In this document: positions 9,269-19,312 of the stretch, piece by piece | Layout of the letters: every line of letters begins with the position of its first letter | Position numbering within the stretch: the first letter of the stretch is position 1 | Assembly (NCBI RefSeq): GCF_000833575.1 | Contig: NZ_CP010827.1 | Span: 1,182,980 to 1,246,979 of the forward strand | DNA from: Corynebacterium singulare | GTDB taxonomy: Bacteria; Actinomycetota; Actinomycetes; Mycobacteriales; Mycobacteriaceae | DNA: 64,000 nucleotides | Direction of reading: 5' to 3' | Made by a program: the position numbers and the translations under genes | The notes under the pieces: generated by a model | What the model saw: only the letters and a program-made list of their open reading frames with translations | The model's database searches: none | What the model was told of the DNA's origin: nothing

Positions 9269-9342
9269 GAACAGTACTTTTCTGTCCTCTTCCCCCTGCG
9301 TGCAAGGTTATACAGCAACTCACACGTTAGCTGTCTGACCTA

Positions 9343-10941
9343 TTAATTCTGGGGCTGCTCGGCCTGGGGCTGGTCGAGGAAACCCGGGGCATCGGCGGTG
9401 GTGACTTCGCCGGTGCGTAGGTAATTAACCACAATGTTGTCAACGGCCTTGTTGCCCAAAGCGAAGTGGCCGTGGCCGGGACCATGGACAGTGACCACGC
9501 GGGACTGCATCGGGTCAGACAGTCCGCGGTAGTAGGCGTACGGGGTCTGCGGGTCGCCGGTGGACTGAATCTGCAGCGGCTTGGTAGCCAGCTGCGCGCC
9601 GCTGACCTGTACCGGCTTAGTGATTGGTGCGCGGCCACCGCAGCCGACGCCGGAGGCGTACATGGAGTTAAACAGCGTGAAGGGGTCAACGGTGACGTAG
9701 TTGGACCACAGGAAGGCTGGGATGGCGGTCGGATCCGTCGGCGCAGTGTTCTCATTGCACATGATGATGTTCTGCATGCTCTGCGTGTTCACTAAGGTCT
9801 GCAGCGCAGCTTCCTGGTCCGCTTCGCTAGCCTCCGGTTCGACTGCATTGAAGTCGAGCGGCTCGATGCCCCCGATGTGCTTGGCCATCGCGTCCCAGGC
9901 CTCTGGGCGCGGGACAACCTGATCGCGCGTGACCTGGAGGGTGGGGGAGGTGGCTTGGATGCCCTGCGGGTTGGATGCCTTGCCCGCGAGGTGCTCGGCC
10001 TGCACGCGCAGCTCGCCCGTGGCGGTCATGATGTTGGCTCCAGGCTGGCCGGCGAATTCCAGTCCCGGCGGGAGATCACCAATCTCGGCGTCCGGCGGCA
10101 ATACGGTGGGGCGCACGCCAGCCTCGGCAGCGACAATCTGGGACCAGCGCTCGTAAGCCTTCAGCGGAGTCTTGCCCGCGTGGTAAATGTCATCGTTCTT
10201 CGCCACGAAGCTAAAGAAGTCATGCAGGGCATTCTCGTAGCCTGCCTGTTGGGAGGCGAAAATCTGGTTCCATGCCATTTGCGGGTTCATGCCGGAATCG
10301 AGGACTACCTTGTCCGTGTGCTGCGGGAAGAGCGTGGCATAAGTTGAGCCCAGGAACGTGCCATAGGACAGGCCGACGATGTTGATTGTGTCGTCGCCCA
10401 GCGCTTGGCGAACAACCTCCCAGTCACGGGCGGTGTTTTCGGTGGTGATGGAGTCGGTGTAGCCCGGGGTATTCTTCTCGCAATCATCGCGAGTGATAGC
10501 GCCCGCCTTGGTCAGGCCGTCGAGCGGATTAGCCGCGGCCTCGCTCATGCTGCAGTTAAGAGGCGCGGATTCCCGCAGGCCGCGGGGCTGCACGCCGATG
10601 ATGTCGAACTCCTGCTCAATCTCTTTCGGCCATGCGGCGTTGTTGACCCAGGCATAAGCGTCACCGTTCGGGCCGCCCGGGTTGGTGAAGAGGCTTCCCT
10701 TGCGCTCGCCCGTAGCCTTGAGACGGATGAAGCCAACCTCAATCGTGCCCTTATCCGGAGCGTCGTAGTAGGTCGGCACGGTTACATGACCACACTCGGC
10801 ACGCTCTTGGTCAACCCCCTCTGGGCACTCGCCCCAGGTGATAGTGGGTTGGTCAGCGTGGGCAACAGCGGGTGCGGCAACTAGGCCAGCAGCAAGGGCT
10901 ACAGGGCCTAGAACCGAGCTCAAAACGCGAGAAAAGCGCAT
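9343..10941 (-). CDS. Secreted alpha/beta-hydrolase, tripeptidyl-aminopeptidase type
   Basis: A 532-residue exported hydrolase of the actinobacterial tripeptidyl aminopeptidase (SlpD/SlpE/TAP) group. It begins with a signal peptide (Arg near the N-terminus, hydrophobic core, cleavage near AVAHA, residue 29). The nucleophile sits in GLSYG and the C-terminal TAP-like domain carries the probable Asp in STGDPQTPY and the probable His in GPGHGHF. It probably trims peptides outside the cell or in the envelope space. It is monocistronic, flanked by about 330 nt downstream and about 120 nt before the lut genes. Confidence 0.88.
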   Translation of the reverse strand: MRFSRVLSSVLGPVALAAGLVAAPAVAHADQPTITWGECPEGVDQERAECGHVTVPTYYDAPDKGTIEVGFIRLKATGERKGSLFTNPGGPNGDAYAWVNNAAWPKEIEQEFDIIGVQPRGLRESAPLNCSMSEAAANPLDGLTKAGAITRDDCEKNTPGYTDSITTENTARDWEVVRQALGDDTINIVGLSYGTFLGSTYATLFPQHTDKVVLDSGMNPQMAWNQIFASQQAGYENALHDFFSFVAKNDDIYHAGKTPLKAYERWSQIVAAEAGVRPTVLPPDAEIGDLPPGLEFAGQPGANIMTATGELRVQAEHLAGKASNPQGIQATSPTLQVTRDQVVPRPEAWDAMAKHIGGIEPLDFNAVEPEASEADQEAALQTLVNTQSMQNIIMCNENTAPTDPTAIPAFLWSNYVTVDPFTLFNSMYASGVGCGGRAPITKPVQVSGAQLATKPLQIQSTGDPQTPYAYYRGLSDPMQSRVVTVHGPGHGHFALGNKAVDNIVVNYLRTGEVTTADAPGFLDQPQAEQPQN

Positions 10942-11057
10942 AGAACAAGGCTCCTAAACTTTCAGTGGGTAGGTACTCGCCTAATCCTATGCGCCACGAG
11001 TGATGTACGTCAGCTCTGTGAGGTTAGAGGTGGGGGTGGCTACCCCCGTCGGCCTCA

Positions 11058-11699
11058 CTACTTAACAATCACCACAATGAGATCGCGCGGACCGTGGACA
11101 CCCTCCACACGGGTGAGCTCGATATCGGAGGTCGCGGACGGGCCGGAGATCCACGTCGCCGGGCGCTCCGGGTTCATGCGGGAGACAACTTCCGGGATGC
11201 CGTAGACAATCTGGTCATCGCGCACGATGCAGATGTGGCGGTCCGGCACGAGGGTCAGGGCACGGCGGCCGCAGACGTCGTTGGACTCGAGGACGATGGT
11301 GCCGGTCTGTGCCGAGGTGACGTGGGATTCGGTGAGAACCGCGTCAACGTCGTTGAGATCGCGTGGGTCCTTGGAATTGTCATCCGCGGTTGCGGTGCCC
11401 TCAAAACCGTCGAGCATGCTGGTATCGATACCAGGTGCGTAGGTGACGGTGGAGCATCCCCGGTCCTTGAGGATATCCACGATGGTGGAGTTGAGGCCGG
11501 CCTCGTCGGTGACGCGAACGTCGGCCTTGTAGTCCTCGAGACGGTCCACCAGCATGTCGCGCAGCTCATCATCGTTGAGCGTGCCCTCACGCTGGTACTC
11601 GCGCGGAACTTCGACGTGGTCCGGGAGCCTGGCCTGCTTCTGGGCAGTGGATATGCGCTTCAGAATCTCTTCTTTGGCGGCGCTGTTCTTGATGGTCAC
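11058..11699 (-). CDS. lutC: Lactate utilisation protein LutC (LUD domain)
   Basis: A 213-residue LUD-domain protein, the third subunit of the LutABC L-lactate dehydrogenase complex that oxidises L-lactate to pyruvate. The C-terminal half has the family's conserved GTIVLE, DRHICIV and ISGPSATSDIE blocks. It starts with GTG at 11699, overlapping the stop of lutB by 4 nt (GTGA), so translation is coupled. Order in the operon is lutA-lutB-lutC. Confidence 0.92.
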   Translation of the reverse strand: MTIKNSAAKEEILKRISTAQKQARLPDHVEVPREYQREGTLNDDELRDMLVDRLEDYKADVRVTDEAGLNSTIVDILKDRGCSTVTYAPGIDTSMLDGFEGTATADDNSKDPRDLNDVDAVLTESHVTSAQTGTIVLESNDVCGRRALTLVPDRHICIVRDDQIVYGIPEVVSRMNPERPATWISGPSATSDIELTRVEGVHGPRDLIVVIVK

Positions 11700-13201
11700 T
11701 TGATGCCCTCCTTCTTGGCTTGGGCGAGGAGTTCTTTGGCTTCGTCAGACTCAAACCACTGACGGAAGGACTTCTTCGGCGGAACGGCAGTATCGCGGAA
11801 CTCGGACCAACCGGACATGAACAGCGGCAGGCTATCGATGACACCGTTGAAACCACCGAGTACGCGGCCCAGAGCCACCATACGGGTGACTTGGTTCCAC
11901 ACCTTCGGGTTGCTCCACATTACTTGGGGGACCTTGAAGATCTTCTCCTCAACGGGCGGGGTAGCGTTGGTGACCTTCTGGTGGCGGTTTTCCAAGATGA
12001 CATCCGAAAGCGGGATGCGCACCGGGCAGACCTCATCGCAACGTCCACAGAGGGAGCAGGCGTACGGCAGGCTTGCCGAAGGATCGTTGTGGTCCTTCAT
12101 ACCGGTGAGCTGCGGGGTGAGGGAGATGCCAATCGGACCCGGGTAGACGGAGCCGTAGGCGTGGCCACCGGCGCGCTCGTAGACCGGGCACACATTCAGG
12201 CAGGCAGAGCAGCGGATGCACTTCAGCGCCTGGCTACCCACCGGGGACGACAGGGCAGCGGTGCGGCCGTTGTCGAGCAGAACAATGTGGAAGTTCTGGG
12301 GGCCGTCGCCCTCGGTAACACCGGACCACATGGAGGTGTACGGGTTCATGCGCTCAGCAGTGGAGGAGCGCGGCAGCAGCTGCAGGAAGACCTCAAGGTC
12401 CTGGAAGGTCGGAACGAGCTTCTCAATGCCCATGACGGTGATGAGGGTCTCGGGCAGGGTCAGGCACATACGGCCGTTGCCCTCGGACTCCACGATGTTG
12501 ATGGTGCCGGTTTCGGCCACACCGAAGTTCGCGCCGGAGATAGCAACCTTGGCCTTCATGAACTGCTCGCGCAGGAACTGGCGAGAGGCTTCGGCAAGTT
12601 CAGCTGGCTCGGCGGTCAGCGTGTCATCGGTGTTCGGCATCTTGTTGACAAAGATGTCACGAATCTCGGCACGGTTGCGGTGGATAGCCGGAACCAGAAT
12701 GTGGGAGGGCTTGTCCTCACCCAGCTGAACAATGAGCTCTGCCAAGTCGGTCTCACGGGCATTGATGCCGACCTCTTCGAGGTGCTCGTTAAGGGCGATT
12801 TCCTGGGTAGCCATGGACTTAATCTTGACTACGTCGGTCTCACCGGTCTCGCGGATGAGGCCTTCAATAATCTCGTTGGCTTCCTTGGCGTCACGTGCCC
12901 AGTGGACGATGCCGCCGCGCTTGGTTACCTGCTCTTCAAATTGGAGAAGAAGCTCGCCCATGCGCGCGCCGACGTCCTCCTTGAGGGCGGAGCCAGCGTC
13001 ACGCAGCTGCTCCCAGTCTGCAGCCTCATCGACGGCGCCTTGACGCTTGGTGCGGATGGAGGTGGTGGCGTGGTGCAGGTTGCGACGCTGGGTGGCGTTG
13101 TTCAGGCCTACGTGTGCCAGTGGCACGAAGGCCTTGGAACCGCGCAGGTTGCCGTACCCTTCGGGCGCACGCGGCGGGGTGGTATCGAGGAAGGAAGTCA
13201 T
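11696..13201 (-). CDS. lutB: Lactate utilisation iron-sulfur protein LutB
   Basis: A 501-residue iron-sulfur protein of the LutB/LldF family. The N-terminal part is a LUD domain; the central to C-terminal part has two [4Fe-4S] motifs, CIRCSACLNVCP and CSLCGRCDEVCP. It passes electrons from lactate oxidation towards the quinone pool in the LutABC complex. Its ATG overlaps the lutA stop by one base (TAATG), and lutC overlaps its end. Confidence 0.95.
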   Translation of the reverse strand: MTSFLDTTPPRAPEGYGNLRGSKAFVPLAHVGLNNATQRRNLHHATTSIRTKRQGAVDEAADWEQLRDAGSALKEDVGARMGELLLQFEEQVTKRGGIVHWARDAKEANEIIEGLIRETGETDVVKIKSMATQEIALNEHLEEVGINARETDLAELIVQLGEDKPSHILVPAIHRNRAEIRDIFVNKMPNTDDTLTAEPAELAEASRQFLREQFMKAKVAISGANFGVAETGTINIVESEGNGRMCLTLPETLITVMGIEKLVPTFQDLEVFLQLLPRSSTAERMNPYTSMWSGVTEGDGPQNFHIVLLDNGRTAALSSPVGSQALKCIRCSACLNVCPVYERAGGHAYGSVYPGPIGISLTPQLTGMKDHNDPSASLPYACSLCGRCDEVCPVRIPLSDVILENRHQKVTNATPPVEEKIFKVPQVMWSNPKVWNQVTRMVALGRVLGGFNGVIDSLPLFMSGWSEFRDTAVPPKKSFRQWFESDEAKELLAQAKKEGIK

Positions 13202-13986
13202 TAGAGCATCTTCTCCTTAGAGTAGGCCGCGGAGTCCGGGGTCCACGGGTGTTCCTTGGTGGAAGCGAGAATCTCTGCCATGTGAATGGCGCGAACACCT
13301 GCACGCTGGCGGGACAGAGCACCGCCGATGTTCATCAGGCAGGAGGAGTCACCACCGGTGACGAACTCGGCTGCGGTTTCGCGGACGTGGCGGGTCTTGT
13401 CACCGACCATGGCTGCGGAGACCTCTGCGTTCTTGATGGCAAAAGTACCGCCGAAGCCACAGCACTCTTCCTTGTTAGGAAGTTCAACAAGGTCGATGCC
13501 TTCGACTTCCTTGAGCAACTGATAGGGGCGGTCAGCCAGCTTGAGGAAGCGTAGTCCGTGGCAGGAGGGGTGGTAGGTGACACGGTGCGGGAAGAACGCG
13601 CCCACGTTGGTCACACCGGCCACGTCAACAAGGAACTCCGGGAGGTCCAGGGTCTTCTCCGAGGCCTTCTTGGCGCCGTCGACGTCGGCGGAAGTGCCGA
13701 AACGGTCGGCGATGCGGGTGTGCTGCTCACGGACGGCGCCCACGCACGAACCGGAAGCAGAAACCACGTAATCAATGGATGGGTCTGCAAAGGCATCCGC
13801 GTAGGAGCGAATCATTCCCAGAGTTTCCTTCTGGTAGCCAGTGTTGATGTGCATCTGACCGCAGCAGGTCTGCTCTTCGGGGAAGACGACGTCGTAGCCC
13901 AGGCGGGACAAGACGAGGGCCGTTGCCTTGTGAGCATCGGGGAACAAAGAGTCTCCGATACACGTGGAAAACAATGCTATTCGCAT
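13201..13986 (-). CDS. lutA: Lactate utilisation Fe-S oxidoreductase LutA
   Basis: A 261-residue protein with two CCG domains (QTCCGQMH near residue 47 and EECCGFGG near 190), the mark of LutA/GlpC/HdrB-like Fe-S oxidoreductases. It is the first subunit of the LutABC lactate dehydrogenase complex. The start at ATG 13986 is set by AAGGAG 8 nt upstream; a longer frame to 14100 exists but lacks homology-like sequence. The leader contains a perfect palindrome at 14143-14156 that may bind a regulator. Confidence 0.93.
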   Translation of the reverse strand: MRIALFSTCIGDSLFPDAHKATALVLSRLGYDVVFPEEQTCCGQMHINTGYQKETLGMIRSYADAFADPSIDYVVSASGSCVGAVREQHTRIADRFGTSADVDGAKKASEKTLDLPEFLVDVAGVTNVGAFFPHRVTYHPSCHGLRFLKLADRPYQLLKEVEGIDLVELPNKEECCGFGGTFAIKNAEVSAAMVGDKTRHVRETAAEFVTGGDSSCLMNIGGALSRQRAGVRAIHMAEILASTKEHPWTPDSAAYSKEKML

Positions 13987-14142
13987 TAGTGTTGCGCTCC
14001 TTATCTGCCCCATGCCTCCCCGCACCCCTGCTGGCAGAGAGAAGAGAGGCGTAGGACATGTGCCTACAGGTATAGCGAGAATTCTACCGTGGAAAAACAT
14101 TTTTTTCGAGCTGAAAAACTCGCGCTACCTGCCGTTTTATCG

Positions 14143-14156
14143 CAACATTAATGTTG
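14143..14156. promoter_or_regulatory. Perfect 14-bp palindrome upstream of lutABC
   Basis: CAACATTAATGTTG is a perfect palindrome 157 bp before the lutA start. Lactate operons are commonly controlled by GntR-type regulators (LutR/LldR) through short palindromes, so I suggest an operator. The sequence does not match the LldR consensus I know, and no GntR gene is in this window. Confidence 0.45.
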
Positions 14157-14185
14157 TGAATTTCTCACGTGCACTGATGATGACG

Positions 14186-14225
14186 CATCAGCCGCCGCGC
14201 CCAGTGAAGTGCGCAGCGGCTGATG
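14186..14225. repeat. Inverted repeat between lut operon and lactate permease
   Basis: CATCAGCCGC (14186-14195) and GCGGCTGATG (14216-14225) are perfect inverted arms around a 20-nt loop. It lies between the permease terminator and the lutA upstream region. No T run follows the stem on either strand; it may be part of the lut control region or of the permease terminator. Confidence 0.6.
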
Positions 14226-14251
14226 AAAAATGTGCGCCCGAATCCGGGGGC
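14226..14251 (-). terminator. Terminator of the lactate permease gene
   Basis: Reading on the minus strand, a 7-bp stem with one mismatch (GCCCCCG GATT CGGGCGC) is followed by ACATTTTT. It starts 20 nt after the permease stop codon. Confidence 0.6.
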
Positions 14252-14271
14252 ATTCTATTGTGTCGTGATGT

Positions 14272-15924
14272 TTACGGGACCAAGAAGCCGAGAACGTTGG
14301 TCATGAGGAAGACGATGACACAGACTACGGCCAGGAAGGCCACGGAGTAGCCCACGACGGCCTTGAAGATGCGGGATTCCTCGCCCTCCATGTTCACTGC
14401 GGTGGCAGCGATGGCCAGGGACTGCGGTGAAATCATCTTGCCCACAACACCACCGGCGGTGTTCGCGGCCAGCATAAGATCCGGGTTGACGCCGATGCGG
14501 TCGGCGGCGGTGACCTGCAGGTTGGCAAAGAGGGCGTTGGCGGAGGTGTCGGAACCAGTCACCGCAGTACCAATCCAGCCCAGAACCGGGGAGAAGAGCG
14601 CGAAGATGCCGCCTACAGAGGCCACGAACTGGCCAATGGAGATGGTTTGGCCGGAGTAGTTCATGGTGTATGCCAGGGCCAGAACCAAAATAATGGTGAG
14701 CGCGGAGAACTTCATGCGGTTGATCACCTCGCCGAATTTGGCCACTGGTGCGGAGGCCTCCAGCGTGTAGCGGCCGTTCTCGTTGAAGGCCATGTAGATG
14801 ATGGCCACGATGATGCCGGAGATGAGCAGCAAGGTGCCCGGGTTGCCCAGCACATTGAACTTGAAGGCGGTGTCCATGGCGTTGCCGTCGGCGTCGATAA
14901 TCGTGCCGTCGAGAAGCGGCCATGGGATGTTGAGCTGGATGAAGCCGAAGATGGCTGGCCATGCGGTGGCTACGGCGAAGACGGCGGTCACGACGGCGTA
15001 GGGCAGCAGGGCCATCCAGATGCGGCGGCCGTTGAGATCGGTGACCTCCTCCTGCGCAGGCAGCTCCATGCGCTCACGCAGGCTGTCGACGCCCTTGGGC
15101 TTCCACACGCGCAGGAAGAGGAAGCCGGCGCCTAGGGACACGATGCAGGCTACGACGTTGGTGAGCTGGTAGGCAAAGAAGGTCGCGGTGGCCCACTGCG
15201 CGATGGCGAAGGAGACACCGATGACTGCGGCGGCGGGGCCGGCTTCCTTGACGCCACGCATGCCGTCGAGGATGAAGAGGATGAAGAACGGAACAACCGC
15301 AGCGATGAGCAGCACCTGCAGGGAGATGAGGCTTGCGATGTCCGCGGTCTGCTCGGCGGTACGGCCGCCGACGGAACCGGCGGTGGTCACGGGGATGCCG
15401 ACGGCGCCGAAAGCAACCGGAGCGGTATTGGCAATCAGTACGGTGGTCGCAGCCTTGAGGGGCTTCACGCCCAGCGCCAGAATCATGGTGGCGGTAATAG
15501 CCACCGGTGCACCGAAGCCGGCGAGGGCCTCCAGCAGGCCGCCGAAGCAGAAAGCAATGAGGATGGCCTGGATACGGATATCGCCATCACCCAAGAGGTC
15601 AAAGGTCTTGCGCAGGTCCTCAAAGCGGCCAGAGGATACAGTCACCTCGTAGAACCAGATGGCGGTAATGATGACCCAGACGATGGGGAAGAGTCCGAAG
15701 AGTCCGCCGCGTAGTGCAGAGGAGAGCGCCATATCCGTAGGCATTCCCAAGCCGAAGATAGCGATGAGCAAGGCCACGAGGAGGGCTACCGCACCGGAGG
15801 TGTGGGCGCGAGCCTTGAGGCCCAAGAGCATGATGAAGAATGCAATGAGCGGCAGGGTAGAGACCGCTGCGGTCGCTCCCACGCTGCCGGCAATGGCATC
15901 CGTAGTGATGTTGAAGGTAGACAT
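14272..15924 (-). CDS. lctP: L-lactate permease (LctP family)
   Basis: A 550-residue polytopic membrane protein of the LctP/LldP family, importing lactate with protons. About 12-13 hydrophobic helices are visible, with family-typical stretches such as GGLLEALAGFGAPVAI, AVGIPVTT and, near the C-terminus, NTAGGVVGKMISPQS. The ATG at 15924 (MSTFNITTD) fits the family start; the open frame extends to 16065 without support. It lies directly downstream, in the sense of metabolism, of lutABC on the same strand: uptake plus oxidation of lactate. Confidence 0.93.
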   Translation of the reverse strand: MSTFNITTDAIAGSVGATAAVSTLPLIAFFIMLLGLKARAHTSGAVALLVALLIAIFGLGMPTDMALSSALRGGLFGLFPIVWVIITAIWFYEVTVSSGRFEDLRKTFDLLGDGDIRIQAILIAFCFGGLLEALAGFGAPVAITATMILALGVKPLKAATTVLIANTAPVAFGAVGIPVTTAGSVGGRTAEQTADIASLISLQVLLIAAVVPFFILFILDGMRGVKEAGPAAAVIGVSFAIAQWATATFFAYQLTNVVACIVSLGAGFLFLRVWKPKGVDSLRERMELPAQEEVTDLNGRRIWMALLPYAVVTAVFAVATAWPAIFGFIQLNIPWPLLDGTIIDADGNAMDTAFKFNVLGNPGTLLLISGIIVAIIYMAFNENGRYTLEASAPVAKFGEVINRMKFSALTIILVLALAYTMNYSGQTISIGQFVASVGGIFALFSPVLGWIGTAVTGSDTSANALFANLQVTAADRIGVNPDLMLAANTAGGVVGKMISPQSLAIAATAVNMEGEESRIFKAVVGYSVAFLAVVCVIVFLMTNVLGFLVP

Positions 15925-16172
15925 AAAGCTCAATTCACGGTCTTTCTCGCACACCCGTGGCGCGCCCACAAGAGTTATTGAGCGGTCACAAGGAGACGGT
16001 GCGAGACGATGGAACGATACAGTTAGCGTGTTTAGCGTAGAACCTGTCGCCCCGATGTGCTGCATTGTGCACCCGATGGGGGTGAGTGAGCCTCCTAACA
16101 GTGGCTGCGGTTGGTCCGGTGCATGCGACCTGATAGTGCCTCCCTGCGGGGATGACGATAGACTCTGGGCCT

Positions 16173-17834
16173 ATGAATCCTGAAGATCTTTCCGCCCTGA
16201 TCAAAGAGACCGCCGCTGCCGTGCTCACCGAGCACGAGTTGGACGCCTCCGTCCTGCCGGAGACCGTAACCGTAGAGCGCCCGCGCAATCCGGAGCACGG
16301 TGATTACGCCACCAATCTGGCCCTCCAGGTGGCCAAGAAAGCCGGCGCTCAGCCGCGCGAGCTGGCGCAGTGGCTTGCCGACGCCCTCTCCGGCAACGAC
16401 GCCATCGATGAGGCCTCCATTGCCGGCCCAGGCTTCCTCAATATCCGCCTGGCCGCTGCCGCCCAGGGCGCGATTGTCTCTCAGGTACTGGACGCAGGCG
16501 AAGCCTTCGGCCGCAACGCCGCTTTTAAAGGCATGAAGATTAATTTGGAGTTCGTTTCTGCGAACCCGACCGGCCCCATCCACCTGGGCGGCACCCGCTG
16601 GGCGGCCGTGGGTGATTCCCTCGGCCGCGTCCTGGAGGCCTCCGGCGCCAAAGTTACTCGTGAGTACTACTTCAACGACCACGGCGGTCAGATCGATCGC
16701 TTTGCCCGTTCCCTCGTGGCGGCGGCCAAGGGCGAGCCGACTCCGGAGGACGGTTACGGCGGCGATTACATCAAGGACATCGCTCAAGCGGTGGTGGAGA
16801 AGAATCCTAACGCCCTTCAGGGCAGCGACGCCGAGGTGCAGGAAAACTTCCGCGCCGACGGCGTGGAGATGATGTTCGCCCAGATCAAGGACTCCCTCCA
16901 CGAGTTCGGCGTGGACTTTGACGTGTACTTCCACGAGAATTCCCTCTTCGAGTCCGGCGCGGTGGATAAGGCCATTCAGACGCTCAAGGACAACGGCAAC
17001 CTCTATGAGTCCGAGGGTGCGTGGTGGCTTAAGTCCAGCGAGTACGGCGATGACAAGGACCGTGTCGTTATCAAATCTGATGGTGACGCTGCCTACATCG
17101 CCGGCGATATTGCCTACGTGGCGGACAAGTTTGACCGTGGCCATGACCTGGCTATCTACATGTTGGGGGCAGACCACCACGGCTACATTGCCCGCCTGCG
17201 CGCGTCGGCCCAGGCGCTGGGGTATGACCCGAAGGCCGTCGAGGTCCTCATTGGTCAGATGGTCAATCTTGTCCGCGATGGTAAGGCAGTCAAGATGTCC
17301 AAGCGCGCGGGTACTGTGATTACCTTGGATGACTTGGTGGAGTCCATCGGTGTGGACGGCGCTCGCTACTCGCTCGTGCGTTCCTCGGTAGATTCCAGCC
17401 TCGACATTGACCTGGGCCTGTGGGCTTCCCAGTCGGCGGATAACCCGGTGTATTACGTCCAGTACGGCCACGCGCGTATCTGTTCCATCCTGCGCAAGGC
17501 TGCAGAGCTCGGACTCGATACGTCCGCGCTGGGCAGCGCCTCCCTCGACCTGCTTACCCACGACAAGGAAGGCGACCTGATCCGCACCCTGGGCGAGTTC
17601 CCTGAGGTCGTGGCCACTGCAGCAACCCTGCGCGAGCCGCACCGCATCGCGCGTTATGCCGAGGATTTGGCTGCCGTTTTCCACCGCTTCTATGACCAGT
17701 GTCAGGTTCTGCCGAAGGCTGGAGAGGACACCGAGCCGATCCACCGTGCCCGCTTGGCCTTGGCCAGCGCTACCCGCCAAGTCATGGCCAACGCCTTGAC
17801 TATGGTAGGTGTGAGTGCACCGGAGAAGATGTAA
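16173..17834 (+). CDS. argS: Arginyl-tRNA synthetase
   Basis: A 553-residue class I aminoacyl-tRNA synthetase that charges tRNA-Arg. The N-terminal Add1 domain is followed by the HIGH-like signature in [20 protein letters not shown], the KMSKS-equivalent KMSKRAG, and the helical anticodon-binding domain at the end ([14 protein letters not shown]). The ATG at 16173 matches the usual corynebacterial N-terminus (M-x-P-x-DL-x-x-LIKETA); an in-frame ATG at 16152 lies earlier. lysA follows after 2 nt, the conserved argS-lysA pair. Confidence 0.97.
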   Translation: MNPEDLSALIKETAAAVLTEHELDASVLPETVTVERPRNPEHGDYATNLALQVAKKAGAQPRELAQWLADALSGNDAIDEASIAGPGFLNIRLAAAAQGAIVSQVLDAGEAFGRNAAFKGMKINLEFVSANPTGPIHLGGTRWAAVGDSLGRVLEASGAKVTREYYFNDHGGQIDRFARSLVAAAKGEPTPEDGYGGDYIKDIAQAVVEKNPNALQGSDAEVQENFRADGVEMMFAQIKDSLHEFGVDFDVYFHENSLFESGAVDKAIQTLKDNGNLYESEGAWWLKSSEYGDDKDRVVIKSDGDAAYIAGDIAYVADKFDRGHDLAIYMLGADHHGYIARLRASAQALGYDPKAVEVLIGQMVNLVRDGKAVKMSKRAGTVITLDDLVESIGVDGARYSLVRSSVDSSLDIDLGLWASQSADNPVYYVQYGHARICSILRKAAELGLDTSALGSASLDLLTHDKEGDLIRTLGEFPEVVATAATLREPHRIARYAEDLAAVFHRFYDQCQVLPKAGEDTEPIHRARLALASATRQVMANALTMVGVSAPEKM

Positions 17835-17836
17835 GC

Positions 17837-19174
17837 ATGCCGGACTTTAATTCTCTTCCCTCTCATGTCTGGCCGCGCAATGCCTCGCGCGGGTCTGACG
17901 GCGTGGTCTCCATCGCGGGCGTCAAGCTCACCGAACTTGCCGCGGAATACGGCACTCCGCTCTACGTATTCGATGAGCAGGATTTCCGCTCGCGCTGCCG
18001 CGATATGGCCAAGGCTTTTGGCGGCCCGGATCATGTGCATTACGCCTCCAAGGCGTTCATCACCAAGCGCATTGTGCGCTGGGTTGATGAGGAAGGTTTG
18101 TGCCTCGACGTGGCCTCCCTGAATGAAGCCAAACTGGCGCTGGCTGCTGATTTCCCGCCGGAGCGCATGACCGCGCACGGCAACAACAAGGAGGACGAGT
18201 ACCTCCAGCTGTGCGTCGACAAGGGCATCGGCCACGTTGTCCTCGACAACGAGGAGGAGTTGTCCCGCCTCAACGGCATCGCCGCGGCCGCAGGCCGCGT
18301 GCAGCCGGTGATGATCCGCGTCAAGCCTGGCGTGGATGCCCATACCCACGAGTTCATCGCCACCGCGCACGAGGACCAGAAGTTCGGCATTTCGCTGTCT
18401 ACGGGTGCTGCTTTCACGGCGGCCCACAAGGTGCTGGAATCCGCAAACCTCAAGCTCGTTGGCCTGCATTGCCATGTCGGCTCCTCAGTCTTCAACGCCG
18501 ATGGTTTCAAGCTCGCCGCTGAGCGCGTGCTCAGCCTGTACAAGCGCATTCACTCTGAGCTTGGCGTGGCACTTGAGGAACTCGACCTCGGCGGCGGTTT
18601 CGGTATCCCGTACATGGAGTATGAGGAAGCACTCGATGTAGCCTCGCTGGCAAAGGATCTGCTGGATGCCGTGGAGCGTACCGCCACCGAACTCGACATC
18701 AAGCCTCCCTTCGTGCTCGTCGAGCCTGGGCGTTCCCTCGTCGGCGCGTCCGCAGTCACGCTGTACCGCGTGGGCACGGTCAAGGACGTGGAAACCGGTA
18801 AGGCGGATCTGCCCATGCGCCGCTACCTTTCTGTGGACGGCGGCATGTCGGACAACATTCGCCCGGCTCTCTACGGCTCGGACTATGACGTGCGCGTGGT
18901 CAACCGCCGCACGCAGGGCGAACCCGTGGACTCGCGCATCGTGGGCTTTCACTGTGAGTCCGGCGATATTCTCGTCGACGAGCGCCGCTTCCCCTCGGAC
19001 ATCACCACGGGGGACATCCTCGCCTTCGCCACCACCGGCGCCTATCAGTACATGATGGCCTCGCGCTACAACGGAGCTCTCCGTCCGGCAGTGGTCTCCG
19101 TGCGCGACGGGAAGCACAAGCTCATGTTGCGGCGAGAGACGGTGGAGGACCTGCTGGCGCTGGACGTCGACTAG
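17837..19174 (+). CDS. lysA: Diaminopimelate decarboxylase
   Basis: A 445-residue PLP enzyme of fold type III that converts meso-diaminopimelate to L-lysine. The PLP lysine is in HYASKAF, the phosphate-binding glycine loop is [11 protein letters not shown], and the active-site CESGD appears near the end. It starts 2 nt after argS and is co-transcribed with it, as in other corynebacteria, where this pair is known to respond to arginine and lysine. Confidence 0.97.
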   Translation: MPDFNSLPSHVWPRNASRGSDGVVSIAGVKLTELAAEYGTPLYVFDEQDFRSRCRDMAKAFGGPDHVHYASKAFITKRIVRWVDEEGLCLDVASLNEAKLALAADFPPERMTAHGNNKEDEYLQLCVDKGIGHVVLDNEEELSRLNGIAAAAGRVQPVMIRVKPGVDAHTHEFIATAHEDQKFGISLSTGAAFTAAHKVLESANLKLVGLHCHVGSSVFNADGFKLAAERVLSLYKRIHSELGVALEELDLGGGFGIPYMEYEEALDVASLAKDLLDAVERTATELDIKPPFVLVEPGRSLVGASAVTLYRVGTVKDVETGKADLPMRRYLSVDGGMSDNIRPALYGSDYDVRVVNRRTQGEPVDSRIVGFHCESGDILVDERRFPSDITTGDILAFATTGAYQYMMASRYNGALRPAVVSVRDGKHKLMLRRETVEDLLALDVD

Positions 19175-19312
19175 CGCTGCGGCATCATTTCATTCAGTGA
19201 GATGGTGCCGGTCGCAGGGGCACTCTCCAGCACATGCATAGAAATAGACAGCTCGTTCTGTATAGTGATGGGCTGTCACGCAAGAACCACACGCAACTTC
19301 AAAAGGGACACC

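Noticed and set aside
11720..13204. 494-codon plus-strand frame opposite lutB
   Set aside because: Antisense shadow; lutB has two clear [4Fe-4S] motifs on the other strand.
16095..17780. 561-codon minus-strand frame opposite argS
   Set aside because: Mirror of the argS codon pattern, with no family motif and no ribosome binding site.
19245..19266. Possible McbR operator upstream of hom
   Set aside because: TAGACAG-N6-CTGTATA is only an imperfect palindrome, and the TAGAC/GTCTA half-site spacing of the McbR consensus is not met.
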